From NCBI RefSeq assembly GCF_964340395.1, contig NC_135563.1, positions 17,211,651 through 17,275,650 on the forward strand: DNA of 64,000 nucleotides, written 5' to 3'. Source of the DNA: Glandiceps talaboti (taxonomy: Eukaryota; Hemichordata; Enteropneusta; Spengelidae). The notes beneath the pieces are model-generated. The model searched no databases and was not told where the DNA came from. It saw nothing but the letters and a program-made list of their open reading frames with translations. A program made the translations under genes and the position numbers. Shown piece by piece: positions 1 through 17,209 of this stretch. Each line of letters begins with the position of its first letter. Position 1 is the first letter of the stretch.

Positions 1-435
1 GCTAACTCTGCATCATTCAATGTCTGCAAGTAGATAGAACTTTCAGTAGTAAATACCCCCTAGTATCAAGTGTTTACAATGCTCAAATAAACAGCGCCCT
101 CAAGCATTATGCATTATATCTGTGTAGGTTACTGCGGCAACATTGAAATGTCAACTACTGAAACATCACACACAGTTTGATATTTTATGAAGGAAAGTGA
201 AACTGGAGCTTTTGTCCACACTGTGAACTTGTTCACCAGTCTGAGATTCTAGGTTGGTCACATGACTGATCACTTGAATCATGTGACTCATCATTGGAAT
301 CATGTGACAATTAAGGAATGTTTTACCATGTGAACAATTTGATAAAAATTATTTCTAGTGTTTAATTTTGATACATGTAAAAGGAACTGACAATCAAACA
401 AAGTCCTTTCTATAGAAATCTTGTTTAAATTGTAC

Positions 436-3400
436 CTGATTAGGTTCTTCATCACTGTCATCACTATCATGAACAGTCTCAGCAGATTTCTTCTTGTTAG
501 ACTGAGGCTGCCGAAAAAAATGTTGCAAAAAATGCAGTCAACACAAAAGCAACAGCTAAGTTTTATCAACAGAATATTGATATAATTCTTGATAACTCTT
601 GATACTATAACATCCCATGTACATGGTATGCAGAATGGTAACAATTTACAGCATACCACAGTAAATATTCTGTGCAAAATACCGATCACTCCCTCGGCGC
701 AATCTTTTGACAAAACTATTTTGATTCTCTTGAGATGATTGTCACATTTGCTTCATTTTAGACTGGAATTGTAGACATAATGCTACTGTAAGAATTTGAG
801 CTAAAATTGTCTTACTTTCCCGCCAAAATTTATGAGCAAAAATTCTAGTTTCTCTATAAATTTTTCACAAATTCCAATTTTATGTTAGACAAAAATCTAA
901 GAATTTATGTTATGTTTGGTCAATCTCAACATTATGTTAAACTAGAATGTAAGAATTAATTTTTATTTATGAATCAACAAAATCATAAAATGTTATCAAT
1001 ATTTTCAAAAAAAATGAAGTTTCTATGTTTTGCACAGAAAACGGTAATCCAAAATACCTTTGTCGCTTTGACTCTGGCAGGTTTCTTCTGTGTCTCTTTT
1101 TTTGTTGTCTGTTTCTTTTTCTTCTTTGGCGGTTCATCTTCTATCTGTGGACAAAATTTCAAACATCAGCCTACATAACTTTCACAATAAGGTACAACAT
1201 CCAGATGAAAGTGGAATACTTTATTTTTCATTATACAATGCACTAGCCAAGTAGAACATGTTCAAACAGAAAGTATGGAATTATGTATACCCTGGTTGTT
1301 CTAGTTCATGACAACATGTGTCATCACAATTAGATCTGCAGTGCATGAAACATGAGTCAAAATATTCAGCACAGCATCATTTTCAACAATTCTTAAATTA
1401 AGCTTGTGCATGTGCATTTTGTCCTCATACATTGTCTTAGTTCAGCTGGAAAATACTCATGACATAGGGGTTTGTCACTTCTCATCTATGACTTGTGACA
1501 ATGTCCCTGATGTCACTTGTATTTCCCTTGGCTGCACAATGGAAAGTACTGGGGCTAATTTGGACTCACTATTTCGTATTTGATCTACTGTCTGTGAAAA
1601 AACAGAAATATATTGAACCTCTAGTGTCACACTTTAGGTTTAGGCCATGTAGTAAGTTGAGACTTTAGTGCCCAGTTTATTCTTCTGTATGCTGTACTTT
1701 TCTATATATTGTTGACTTGGCTTTTATATAAGTTTTGGTATGTACTGTGTACATGAAGTTTGCATACTGAATTCATATAAAAGTTGGGCTCCAGTTACAG
1801 TCTTTTGTACATGAGGGAACAAGAGATAAAAATTGTATAATAATAAACTTTCTGATGTTTCATTTCACTGTCTGTTTAAAACAATTCTGCAGTGTTTTAC
1901 CTCGCCGATGGACGATGAATCATCACTGTCAACGTTGTTATCTTCAACAGAGTTTGTTGTCTCATTTGTTTCTTTTGAGCTTGTTGCCTTTTCTCCATCT
2001 GTCTCTTTGGCAGATTCTTTGGCCTCAGCCTCTGTTATCATACTCATTATCATCTTGTCAATTTCTTGTTTCCTTGGTAACAATAATAATAACAATAATG
2101 TCAACAAAAACACTGGCAAATTCACCTTATTTGGACCGGCATTTGATTAACAGTTGAAATGGAAGTTGTAGTAGTCCACTGCATGTACGGCATCTTACTC
2201 CAGGTTTCAACTTGGGTAACCGTAAGTTGCTTTTGTGTTTACACTCAGGATGGTAATGCTTACACATCAAATATGCTCACATGCCAAACAAAGTAAGTAT
2301 TTATGGAGGGTTTCAGGAGACCACCTGTATGTGTCCAATGTCAAGATGGTTTCAGGAGACCTCCTTTGGGTATCCTAAGTCAGTACAATGAACACATTTA
2401 GTGACTAGATATGGTATACATTATGGTAAAATTTGGCCTTATAAGAATGTTACTGGTATGCATGGTTCTAATAAGGGTGATTGACAAAATTTATTTATTT
2501 CTATGGCTCTCACATAATAACATCAGATCATCTGTTTAGAAGAAAAAGAAAAAAAGATGAAAAAATAAAGAAAAGAGAAAAAAATGAAATTAGAAAAAAA
2601 GTAAGCGTGTTTGTGGTCATGCTGACAATACTTTTAATTCAAAATCCCACTTTGAACAGTCTTGATGCCTTTAATAGATATTAGTATCAGTGGTTAGATG
2701 GATACTATGAATCTTATAAATGTATCAAAGATCTTGAATTTCAGTAATAAATGATAACTTCTGGTAAGAAATGCATTTATGGTGTCATCATTTTTATAAG
2801 GGATGTATTTTTTTTCTTATCTGATCCTAGACGGCATAATTGAAAAAAAAATCTGGTGAAATCCAGGAAATACAGGGTTGACTGGGTCATGGAAAACAGA
2901 TCAATATTAAACAGTGTAAACAATCTTTATTTACCTAAGTGAACTCAATTTTGAAAGGCAAACTGTTATCAGAAAGACACATCTTAACGAAGTGCGGTCT
3001 TGTTTGTAACATTTTAGAGACAATTTCTCTAGAAGTGACATAGATGTAGCCTCTGAGTAAAAATGTACTTTTTTCTGCCACACTCAACCTTCTAAATCAC
3101 AACTTATATAATTTATATCACCAAAGTTGGTCATATGTTGATCTAAATTATCAAATAATGGCTGAAATGATCATGGATAAGTGAATGAGTGAATGAATGA
3201 ATGAATGAAGGAATGAAGGAAGGAATGAAGGGATGGATGGATGGATGGATGAATGAATGGATGGATGGATGGATGAATGAGTGAATGAATAAATGAAGGA
3301 ATGAAGGAAGGGATGGATGGATGGATGGATGGATGGATGGATGGATGGATGGATGGATGGATGGATGAATGAATGAATGAATGGATGAATGGATGGATGG

Positions 3401-4416
3401 ATGGATGGATGGATGGATGGATGGATGGATGGATGGATGGATGGATGAATACTCAACCTGACAAAATTAAAGCTTATATACATCTCATCAAAGTAACTTA
3501 AAACTGATAATATGATATATATATATATTATTAAATAATGGATGAAGGGACAGTGGCAGACAAGCATGTTGGTGAATGAATGAGTGACTGAGGGTAATAG
3601 ATAGTCACACACACATGCACACATACACATGCGAGCACACACACGCATGCATACATACATACATACATACATACATACATACATACATACATACATACAT
3701 ACATACGCACGCACAATATTCTGAGTCCTCCAGTTGTTGTACACCCTGGGGTCCCTGGTTTGTTTGAATAAACGTCAATTAAGTGAAGGAGACAATAAAC
3801 CTTTAATACTGGGTTTTAAACAGAGTTTTTAGAATCTACATCATATATTTTATACACTCACAGGAAAATTACCCTGATGCAGTGTCATGCAGGTATGTCC
3901 AATCTCAACAACAAACAAATTGCAATGGTTGACGGTTGTGATACCTTTAAATTTATAAAGTTTAGTTGTTTGTTATTGTAATTCATTCGTTCGTTTGTTT
4001 GTTATTTTCATGAAAATTTGGCATGGTTTAATAACTATTGAACATGATATATCTCAAAAAAACATTATTACAAGTGCATCTTTTCGATCACAAAAGGAGG
4101 AATTCAAATTTACTTTTTTTGCAAGAACTGGTTTTGTGTCTAAATGTCGACAGACAAGGCAAACACTCACCTATCTGTGAGGTCCACGCTGAATTTCTCC
4201 TCGAGCATTCGACGCACTCTCTTCGAAGACAGTGTAGCCATGTCGCCTTTGTCCAGGATTTCTGTAAAAAAAAAACGTATTTTCGGGGATGGTAATGGAT
4301 TTGTTATACTACAGGTATATCTAAAATTGGGTGAAAAGACAAGAAAGATGATAAAAAAAGGATAATTTCTTACCTTTAATGCCATCACGAAGCGCAGCGT
4401 TGTTGATCTCCGCCAT
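436..4416 (-). CDS. DEK-C domain protein, UAF30/SPP27-like N-terminal part (partial, runs off left edge)
   Basis: Five coding exons on the minus strand join in frame: 4374-4416, 4171-4261, 1901-2072, 1058-1144 and 436-507, all with GT donors and AG acceptors, giving 155 residues with no stop before a last donor at 434-435. Residues 9-56 look like a DEK-C fold: IKEIL near 13, the [15 protein letters not shown] stretch at 24-38, VDLTDR and KQEIDKMI to 53. Residues 59-103 and 142-155 are acidic and serine-rich, 107-131 is lysine-rich. DEK-C followed by charged linkers is typical of UAF30/SPP27-like chromatin factors, where one or more SWIB/MDM2 domains follow; it also occurs at the end of DEK, but there it is C-terminal, so DEK itself is unlikely. 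Any SWIB domain would lie left of position 1. The start is the first ATG of the frame, 43 nt before the first donor, in a CpG-containing stretch with an ETS-like CCGGAAA at 4438. A nuclear, DNA- or chromatin-binding role is inferred from the family. Confidence 0.8.
3178..3448. repeat. Compound tetranucleotide microsatellite (GAAT)n/(GGAT)n
   Basis: About 270 bp of GAAT, GGAT and GAAG units with frequent interruptions, inside an intron of the DEK-C gene. It opens long meaningless reading frames rich in His, Pro, Ser and Ile on the minus strand. Confidence 0.95.
3607..3712. repeat. CA-rich tract followed by (CATA)n microsatellite
   Basis: An imperfect CACA stretch passes into about 15 units of CATA at roughly 3649-3706, in the same intron as the GGAT block. 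Confidence 0.95.
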
Positions 4417-4430
4417 GTTGTTGTCACGCT

Positions 4431-5552
4431 TTACAACCGGAAACAGCGTGGTCCCCTAACTTATGCAAAGTGTAGCAAAAACAGCAGACGACATTGTATG
4501 GCTTGCATCAAAGAAACAAAGTCAAACAATTGAAAGTTGACCCACTTTTCAAGATACATAATAGTGAAGAATATTAAAACTATTAATTACTACGCATATT
4601 GATAATTTAATGATTATTTATCCCTCGACATATAATATATCTGTCAATCAACCCTATTACCATAAACGAAAAACACTTCATTCATTCATTCATTCATTCA
4701 TTCATTCATTCATTCATTCATTCATTCATTCATTCACGCGTTCGTTCGTTCATATATCCAACCATCTATCCATCCTTATCCGCCATCCATCCATCCATGA
4801 TCCATCCATCCATCCATCCATCCGTCCCTCCCTCCCTCCCTTCCTCCAATCACTATTCAATTTGATATCCGTTCGCCATCGCGTATCGATGGCTTTGTGT
4901 CAGTAACAGACAAAATGTGGAACATTAATTTATTTATTTTTTGAAAACAACAATTTATCATTTTGTATCATGCTTGTTCAAGAGTCTTCTTGTCTTTTTC
5001 CACTTTCAAATGTGTTTATCCCCTCCCCCTCCCCATCCCCCGTTTATTGGACTGTGTTAGTTTAGTAATAGCATTTTTGTGACGTTCTTGAACGAATGAT
5101 TTCAGTAAGTATTGTGCAATTATTTGCAGAGAATACGAAATGTTTGCCCAGAGATAATTAACTTTCAAGTTTGTTAGACACTTGCGAACATGGACTAGTT
5201 GCGAGATAACCATTGTATTTTCCATTTTCCACCTTCCCAGTATAATTTTGTCCCATCGTACTCATCATATTCATTTGAATATTTAAACATAGACAGTGGA
5301 GGAGAAACACATTCATCACCGTCAAAACATAAATGGAGAGGGGATCCTTTTACCTTGATCCTTCTAAGGTGCGCCCTCTATAAGTATACTGTTGTGCATG
5401 TATTGTGTGTGGTTATGGTTATGCGACAAGAAAATCAAATACAAAGGTAAAATATTACGAAATCTAAAAACGTGTCATTTCGAAATTATTTAAACCAGGA
5501 AATTTGGGGAGGAAAAAAAATGAGAAAATAAAAATATCAGCTTTGCCGTGCT
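4431..5552. other. Intergenic, head-to-head spacer, left part
   Basis: Upstream of the minus-strand DEK-C gene. It contains the CATT/CCAT microsatellite at 4677-4852 and otherwise AT-rich sequence. No coding signal seen. Confidence 0.6.
4677..4852. repeat. (ATTC)n followed by (CCAT)n/(CCCT)n microsatellite
   Basis: About 15 perfect ATTC units at 4677-4735, then degenerate CCAT and CCCT units. It is the same tetranucleotide family as the block at 3178-3448, read on the opposite strand. Confidence 0.95.
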
Positions 5553-5571
5553 ATTACACTGGCAGTGTAAT
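5553..5571. repeat. Short palindrome abutting the tRNA 3' end
   Basis: ATTACACTGGCAGTGTAAT is an 8-bp perfect inverted repeat around a 3-base centre. It overlaps the discriminator position of the tRNA-His gene. Confidence 0.8.
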
Positions 5572-5642
5572 GCCGAGACCAGGATTCGAACCTGGGTTAT
5601 TGCGGCCACAACGCAATGTCCTAACCACTAGACGATCACGGC
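5571..5642 (-). tRNA. tRNA-His (anticodon GTG)
   Basis: The minus strand folds as a 72-nt tRNA without intron. The acceptor strand starts GCCGTGA and the 3' side is TCTCGGC plus discriminator A. The anticodon stem is TTGCG/CGCAA with loop TTGTGGC, so the anticodon GTG lies at 5607-5609. The T arm is CCAGG-TTCGAAT-CCTGG, which contains the B box; the D arm has TAGTGGTTAG. The one flaw is a U-U mismatch at the fifth acceptor pair. A T5 run on the minus strand about 35-40 nt downstream could terminate Pol III. It sits between two divergent protein genes. It could be a functional gene or a slightly decayed copy. Confidence 0.9.
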
Positions 5643-5906
5643 GAGCTACAAGCTGACCTGACGAGAACTGATGATTTTAAGTTTAAGTACTATTATCCCC
5701 CAAAATCATCATTTAACTTTTCATTTTCGGTACATAATGCACTCTTTCATCCTGCGCTACGTTTTGGCACAAGTCACACTGTAACAATCCATTTTATCAC
5801 TTAACGCCGGACGTTATGTTATGCAGATGGTCGATGTTAGATACCCTGTGATTGGGCCTCGTCGCTCTGGTGTACCAATAGAAACGTTCGTCACGTCAGA
5901 CAGTTC

Positions 5907-5915
5907 CCGGAAGTG
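5907..5915 (+). promoter_or_regulatory. ETS/GABP-type motif upstream of the phosphoesterase
   Basis: CCGGAAGTG lies 126 bp before the upstream ATG at 6041 and 198 bp before the ATG at 6113. This is a perfect match to the ETS/GABPA consensus common in TATA-less housekeeping promoters. A TCACGTCA sequence lies just upstream at 5890-5897. Confidence 0.45.
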
Positions 5916-6040
5916 AAGCAATCCCTAAAAAAAGTTGCAGGTACCATCCGGCTATTGCAAAACACCGTGCAACGTAATCCGTAAACTGTCTCGCATCCTT
6001 CGAAGCTTCTACGACAGTGAACTAGCGACACTTGCTTGAT

Positions 6041-6112
6041 ATGCGATTTTGGCCACATATTACTAGACTAACTAAACCAATCCGAACTTTTTCAACTCAC
6101 CAGCATCCGAAG
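6041..6112 (+). CDS. Alternative N-terminal extension of the phosphoesterase, presequence-like
   Basis: The frame stays open upstream of ATG 6113 to an ATG at 6041, adding 24 residues that begin MRFWPHITRL. It has three Arg, two Lys and three His, several Ser/Thr and no Asp or Glu, as mitochondrial targeting presequences do. Whether transcription starts upstream of 6041 is unknown, so this may be 5' UTR. Confidence 0.45.
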
Positions 6113-12140
<6,028 letters not shown>

Positions 12141-12860
12141 TAGATCCTAAACAATACTCAAATTTACACATTGACCTTGAAAGTCATACTTAAAACCACA
12201 TGGTTTTCTGTAAGAATGGTATCAACACAGCAACAAGATGACCCCCCCCCCCCCCAGATGTTCTTTTCCTGCTCCAAGACAACTGTCTTTATGGAGACCA
12301 AGAAAAAAGATATCTTGGTGAACTATAGAAAGTGCTATCTTGTCTCCGTGCCATCATGTGTACAGATTCTAGGGTGAGCACAGCCTTTACAGGTTTTACA
12401 GGTGCAATATATATCTTTTGAACTTGCAACGAGAACACATGAATGAACCTGAATATGCAATTTTTGTGTATGATTTACAAAAAAATATATATCATGCATT
12501 TTTTACTTTGATTCAGATTTTTGTTCATCATAAAATCTTTCATGACCATTCCAGTGTAAATAATGAGCTGGATAAAATTAACCAAAATTCTAAATATATT
12601 ATTGGTTTATTTACAGATAACAATGTCAGTACAGAGTTGACAACATACCAAATATATCAGAATTATTCTTTTGAATAATTACAATCACAGAATAAGTGCA
12701 TCTTCCCATGTACCTGATATTGTAAATGTGCCATTAAAAAATCAAATTTAGAATAAGAAAATCCACTTATTGTCTCCAAGTTGAAATTTTCATTCGTAAC
12801 TATCTACTCTAGAGTCCGTGAACATTCACTCTTGCAAAATGTACAATAAAAATATGTTGA
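12141..12860 (+). other. Probable 3' UTR of the phosphoesterase
   Basis: AT-rich sequence after the stop codon, with a C16-type run near 12241-12256. The first AATAAA is at 12845-12850, so a transcript end near 12.87 kb is reasonable. No competing AATAAA was seen before it. Confidence 0.5.
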
Positions 12861-13984
12861 TACTTATATAGTCAAGGCATTATGCAGGCAAAATCTACCT
12901 GAGTTTTTCAATCATTTCATACCAAAATTTATGGTGCAATCCATGGAGAACTGTGAGAGTTGTACCAGAACTCTTTTCAATGTATTATGGCAGGGGTTGT
13001 GAAGTCACTATAATAAAAAATAGTGAATAGATGGGCAGATAAATCTGACATTGCTGCACAGCATACATACAGATAGACAGCTAGTGACAAACTCTGTATT
13101 GACTTTGCTCAAAATGTACCTATACATGTATTAAAAGCATGTGATGTAAAAGAATGAAAAAGATTTCAATAAAGTCTGGAAATAACATCATTTTAACTCA
13201 GAGAGTGAAACCCTGTCAGTTTTTCATCCTGAAGCCTCCCACATACAAGGAATTACGACATACTAGTCATGTTTCACATGTAACACTGGAAATAATGAAA
13301 AGGGTAGTACTATATATCTTTCATTGTTCAACATCACAGAGTAGTGTGTAATGAAAATTTTGAAAGTATTAGTTCTTACATGGAGTTGTCAAATTGTGTG
13401 ACCCCAGTGTGACCCTGAAATAGTATATCAGGTGCCATATTTACATCTTTGAATTTACCTGCATCAATTTGTAATATAATTCACACTGACAGGTTCCTTA
13501 TTGCCACAACACCTCATCCACAAACAAAGCTTTACCTTTTTATTGACTTCAAAAGTGAACTAAGATATTGAAAAGATTTAAAATCCTTGTTCCTGTTGAA
13601 TAGGACATCCAGGAACACACAGGTGTAAACATCCTGGGTCACACAGGGGTGATGTAAATCGTAAATTCCAACAACACTCATAGTTTATATTTACATGGTT
13701 TTTGAAATTATGCCAAAAATAAGCAAACAGAACAGATTATGTTGGTCAGCTGATTAAGGGGACATGGCAGTTTTTATAAACTGTTGTTTCTTTGCAACAA
13801 GTGTGTGTATAGTTCATCAGTAGTCATTATGTGGAAAGGTTTTATAACAGGGTTGTTGAGATAATTTTATTATAGACAGCTGTATGTTGACTTTACCTCC
13901 AGCATTGTTAGTACTGGGAAAAAATGTTCCTCTTTAGCTTTCTTTTGTTCAGCTGAGGAAAATATGAGTTACATAAGGGTGTCA
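12861..13984. other. Intergenic, nothing recognised
   Basis: AT-rich sequence with only short reading frames and no repeat structure that I can support. Confidence 0.5.
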
Positions 13985-14240
13985 CTATTAGTCAAAGACA
14001 AGTAGTGGCAAGGCCCCTTAAGTCACGACTATTTTCTATCCAAATGAAGAAGAATATGGAGAATGATATAATTATGGGTGTGCAAACTGGATTTAATTGT
14101 TAAGAAAATGAACTAATGGTGATAACTGTAGGACAAACGATGTAAACGTCGTGATATAGAATAACCAGGGTATAAATCCCATATTTTTTCATTTGAATAT
14201 GTACAACTTGGCTTGCGCATGATATGATATATTAAATTCC
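13985..14240. repeat. Old interspersed repeat copy
   Basis: Shares ordered blocks with 20075-20395: a sequence of the form CCAAATGAAGAAGAATAT, then GTCGTGATAT and TTTGAATATGTACAACTT. The two copies are diverged and gapped. Confidence 0.5.
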
Positions 14241-15027
14241 TTACATTACATTATGCCTTGGTATGTCACATAAATAATTTTTTTACAGGGGACATAAATA
14301 GACTTCTTGAGGTATAAACGTACATCAGCTGTTTAAAGTCTAGAGGCTATCTGTGGCTTTGAATCACTTTCAGTAGATTAGAAAGATCTTGAAATTTGAA
14401 GCCATGCCTCTAAACTACTGTTAAAGTGTCACAAGCTGAGTTTATAAGCTCTTTTTAATACTTAGGCAAAAAAAAAATAACTGTTTGGTTCCAGTAACCC
14501 GACCCAACCTAGTTTTGTGCTGCCAACCCTAAACATTTTTTAGGTAATTTGAAAAAAAAATATTGAAAAATCTAAATATTTTGCAAAGTCGTGAGAGAAA
14601 TAATGAGATTTGATGACATTATCACCTTGTGATCAAAAGAAAATGGCAGAATACAGTGTAGCACACAATGTCATCTGCATATTTATACAGAAAATGTGAA
14701 CATATAGGTGAGAAATCTATGTTGACCTCTACGTACATTGTACCTACCTAACCTGTCTTGAGATTGGGCGTTATCGGAACCACACATTTTTTTTTATTTG
14801 GCCTTAGATGCAGATACTTACAAAAAACCTTGTATAATGTTATTGTATATTCATGCCTTCAATGACATTAAAAATCATCTTCTGGCATTGATAGCAGGAT
14901 GGCAGGATAGGAGTTTCTGTGAAATTTTAGTATGTGTACACAATATGTCATTGAATCATCTCTACATAATGCTAAGAGTAGATGATTGGCTATCTGGCTC
15001 AACGTACCAGGTTGTGTTCTGGCGAAT

Positions 15028-15320
15028 GACATTATCAAGACAGGTATCAAATTCTCTGGGCTGGATGTCATCAAACGAGATAGCCAAGTCTCTGGGCTGG
15101 ATGTTATCAAGTCAGATAGCCAAGTCTCTGGGCATTGGACGTTATCAAGCCAGGTAGCCAGGTCTCTGGGCATTGGACGTCATCAATCAAGATAGCCAAG
15201 TCTCTGGGCATTGGATGTTATCAATCCAGATAGCCAAGTCTCTGGGTTGGACGTTATCAAGCCAGGTAGCCAAGTCTCTGGCTTGGACGTTATCAAGCCA
15301 GATAGCTATTAAAGTCTCTG
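15028..15320. repeat. Minisatellite of ~37-42 bp units derived from a MITE end
   Basis: Eight units end in variants of GATAGCCAAGTCTCTGGGC and carry GGACGTTATCAAGCCAG between. The same unit, reversed, forms the left end of the short inverted-repeat element at 35808-35903 and matches the end of the one at 47056-47143. Reading frames over this array are artefacts. Confidence 0.85.
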
Positions 15321-15329
15321 AGCTAAATT

Positions 15330-16656
15330 TATCCGTGAATACCAGGTTTTGAGTTCTTGAATAGTAAGTGCTGATTTAGTATGCCTCAATACATAGAATA
15401 GTACATTTACAAGCAGCAACAATTAGCCCTACCCCCTTCCAAATTCTAAAGTCGGGTTATACCCCTTTAGAATTTTATGTAACAAAGTTTCAGCAAAACA
15501 CTGTTTTATCAACAAATTGAGCAGAGAACATGTACAATCTATCCTGGACTCTGCATTTATGGATTTATAATATATAAAGGTTGATTCTCTGCGACGTCTG
15601 TGCTAGCACGTTTTTAGATGTTCGTTTCATTGTTTATGGATTTATAGCTCTATGTAATAGTCCCATTTTTTTATTCCACTTTTTGTATATTTTTCATTTC
15701 AAAGGAAAAAATATCTAATAAATACATGCCATCGTTATGGTAATAGATTGTTCTGACATGTCGGGAGGGGAGCATATTTGTTCAACGTTAACTCGTAAAA
15801 TTGAAAATGTGGTTTGCTTTTTTTGAAAAGCAAGACATCGAAAATAGAAATGCATTATGTTCACTTACTGTGGTAGTTTTATTGTTGTTGTTTTTTGTCA
15901 TTTTTATATCCAGGCATGCATTAAACTCTGAAATGCCATTTGTGAATATGTATTGAATACGCATAGAATACCATTGTTGGGTGTTTCTTTCAACAATAGG
16001 CAAACATTATCTCACCCCCTGAGGGCATGTCAACACATTTTGTCCATATGCACAGTTTTATGTATTTGAACAAAAAACACAGATGGACAAATGATAGTTA
16101 ATGAGTACATATTATCAGTTTGCATTCATTTGTCCTGTCTTTTTTAGTGGTACCCTTCTGTTTGTTTATTTTGGCTTTATTTCAATGTCAAATACCAATC
16201 TTTTGTGGTTAAAACATTTAATGTTTTTTGTTTGTTTTTAGAAAAACATGAATATTGGAATGTTGCTGGTCTGTGGATGTCATCAACACATTTCTGTCAT
16301 CCTCCCCCCCCCCCTCCCCCCACCATAAAGTGTGACGTGAAACCATTTGAAAGCATTGTGGATATTCTAGACCTCAGTGTTTTTATTCAAACCCTTTAAG
16401 TTACCTGATATTTGTTGAAAGATAATCAAATATCAATAGACATATTATTCATTTAATACAAGTCACATTCATCGATTGTCATTTGGGTGAACTTTCCCTT
16501 TCATTTCTGTTTATGAAATATTTCTTTTTCTAAGTTTTAATTTTGTACAATATTTTTGTTCTGATTGTTTTAGTTATGTTCTTGTATTTTCAGATGAAAA
16601 TTGAAAGTCTCAGAAATTTGACCACTACAGTTGACAATTGTATGATTTCACTTATA

Positions 16657-16660
<4 letters not shown>
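15330..16660. other. Intergenic, nothing recognised
   Basis: AT-rich, with a short C-rich run near 16303-16321. No gene or clear repeat. Confidence 0.5.
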
Positions 16661-16748
<88 letters not shown>

Positions 16749-16822
16749 TTCTGTGTGTCTGCTCTCTCTGTTTGTCTCTCTCTGTCTCTGTCTCTTTCTC
16801 TCTTTCTCTCTTGCCCCCCCCC
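16661..16822. repeat. (CT)n microsatellite ending in a C run
   Basis: Nearly pure CT from 16661 to 16749, then an imperfect CT/GT tail and a run of nine C. Confidence 0.97.
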
Positions 16823-17185
16823 CACCCCACACCTGTTTGCATTGTCAGTGATAGCTGGATACCATACAATATACATGTAATTCACTCATTTTCGCTGTAT
16901 TGCTTGTATTGCAGGAAATTACTCAACAACATAACAGCTGTAGTACAACTATACATGTACACACCGATCGAATGTCTTGTCTGATTGACAAGGTTATTAC
17001 TGATGGCGTGATTCACCTTTTCAACTCTCACATCTTGTTTGCTTCACCCTTTACCTATTTATGGTTACGTAAAATATCATGCCAGCAAAGTTTGTTTACA
17101 AGATCAAGAAAATAAACTGTGTGGCAGACAAGGTTAATAGATTGTTTATTATCTGATGATGAGACAGCATTGTGGTGATGATGAT

Positions 17186-17209
17186 GGGGGGGGGGGGGGG
17201 GGGGGGGGG
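17186..17209 (+). repeat. G24 homopolymer
   Basis: Twenty-four consecutive G after a TGATGATGAT stretch. The length may be uncertain because of sequencing or assembly slippage. Confidence 0.9.

Larger units (their letters stand above)
2073..4170 (-). other. Intron 2 of the DEK-C gene, filled with simple repeats
   Basis: This 2.1 kb intron holds the GGAT/GAAT tetranucleotide block and the CATA block listed separately. No other coding signal is visible. Confidence 0.7.

Noticed and set aside
2073-2125. Hydrophobic leucine-rich N-terminus of the frame at 1865-2125
   Set aside because: It is intron translated past the acceptor at 2073-2074; the exon 2 to exon 3 join gives a continuous DEK-C domain instead.
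3151-3744. 197-codon open frame on the minus strand
   Set aside because: It is a translation of tetranucleotide microsatellites (His-Pro-Ser-Ile and Cys-Met-Tyr-Val repeats) within an intron.
14868-15195. Three repetitive open frames of 69-119 codons
   Set aside because: They translate the MITE-derived minisatellite; the repeat pattern follows DNA units, not a protein.
16543-16885. Leu-Ser and Arg-Glu repeat open frames
   Set aside because: Translations of the CT/GA microsatellite.
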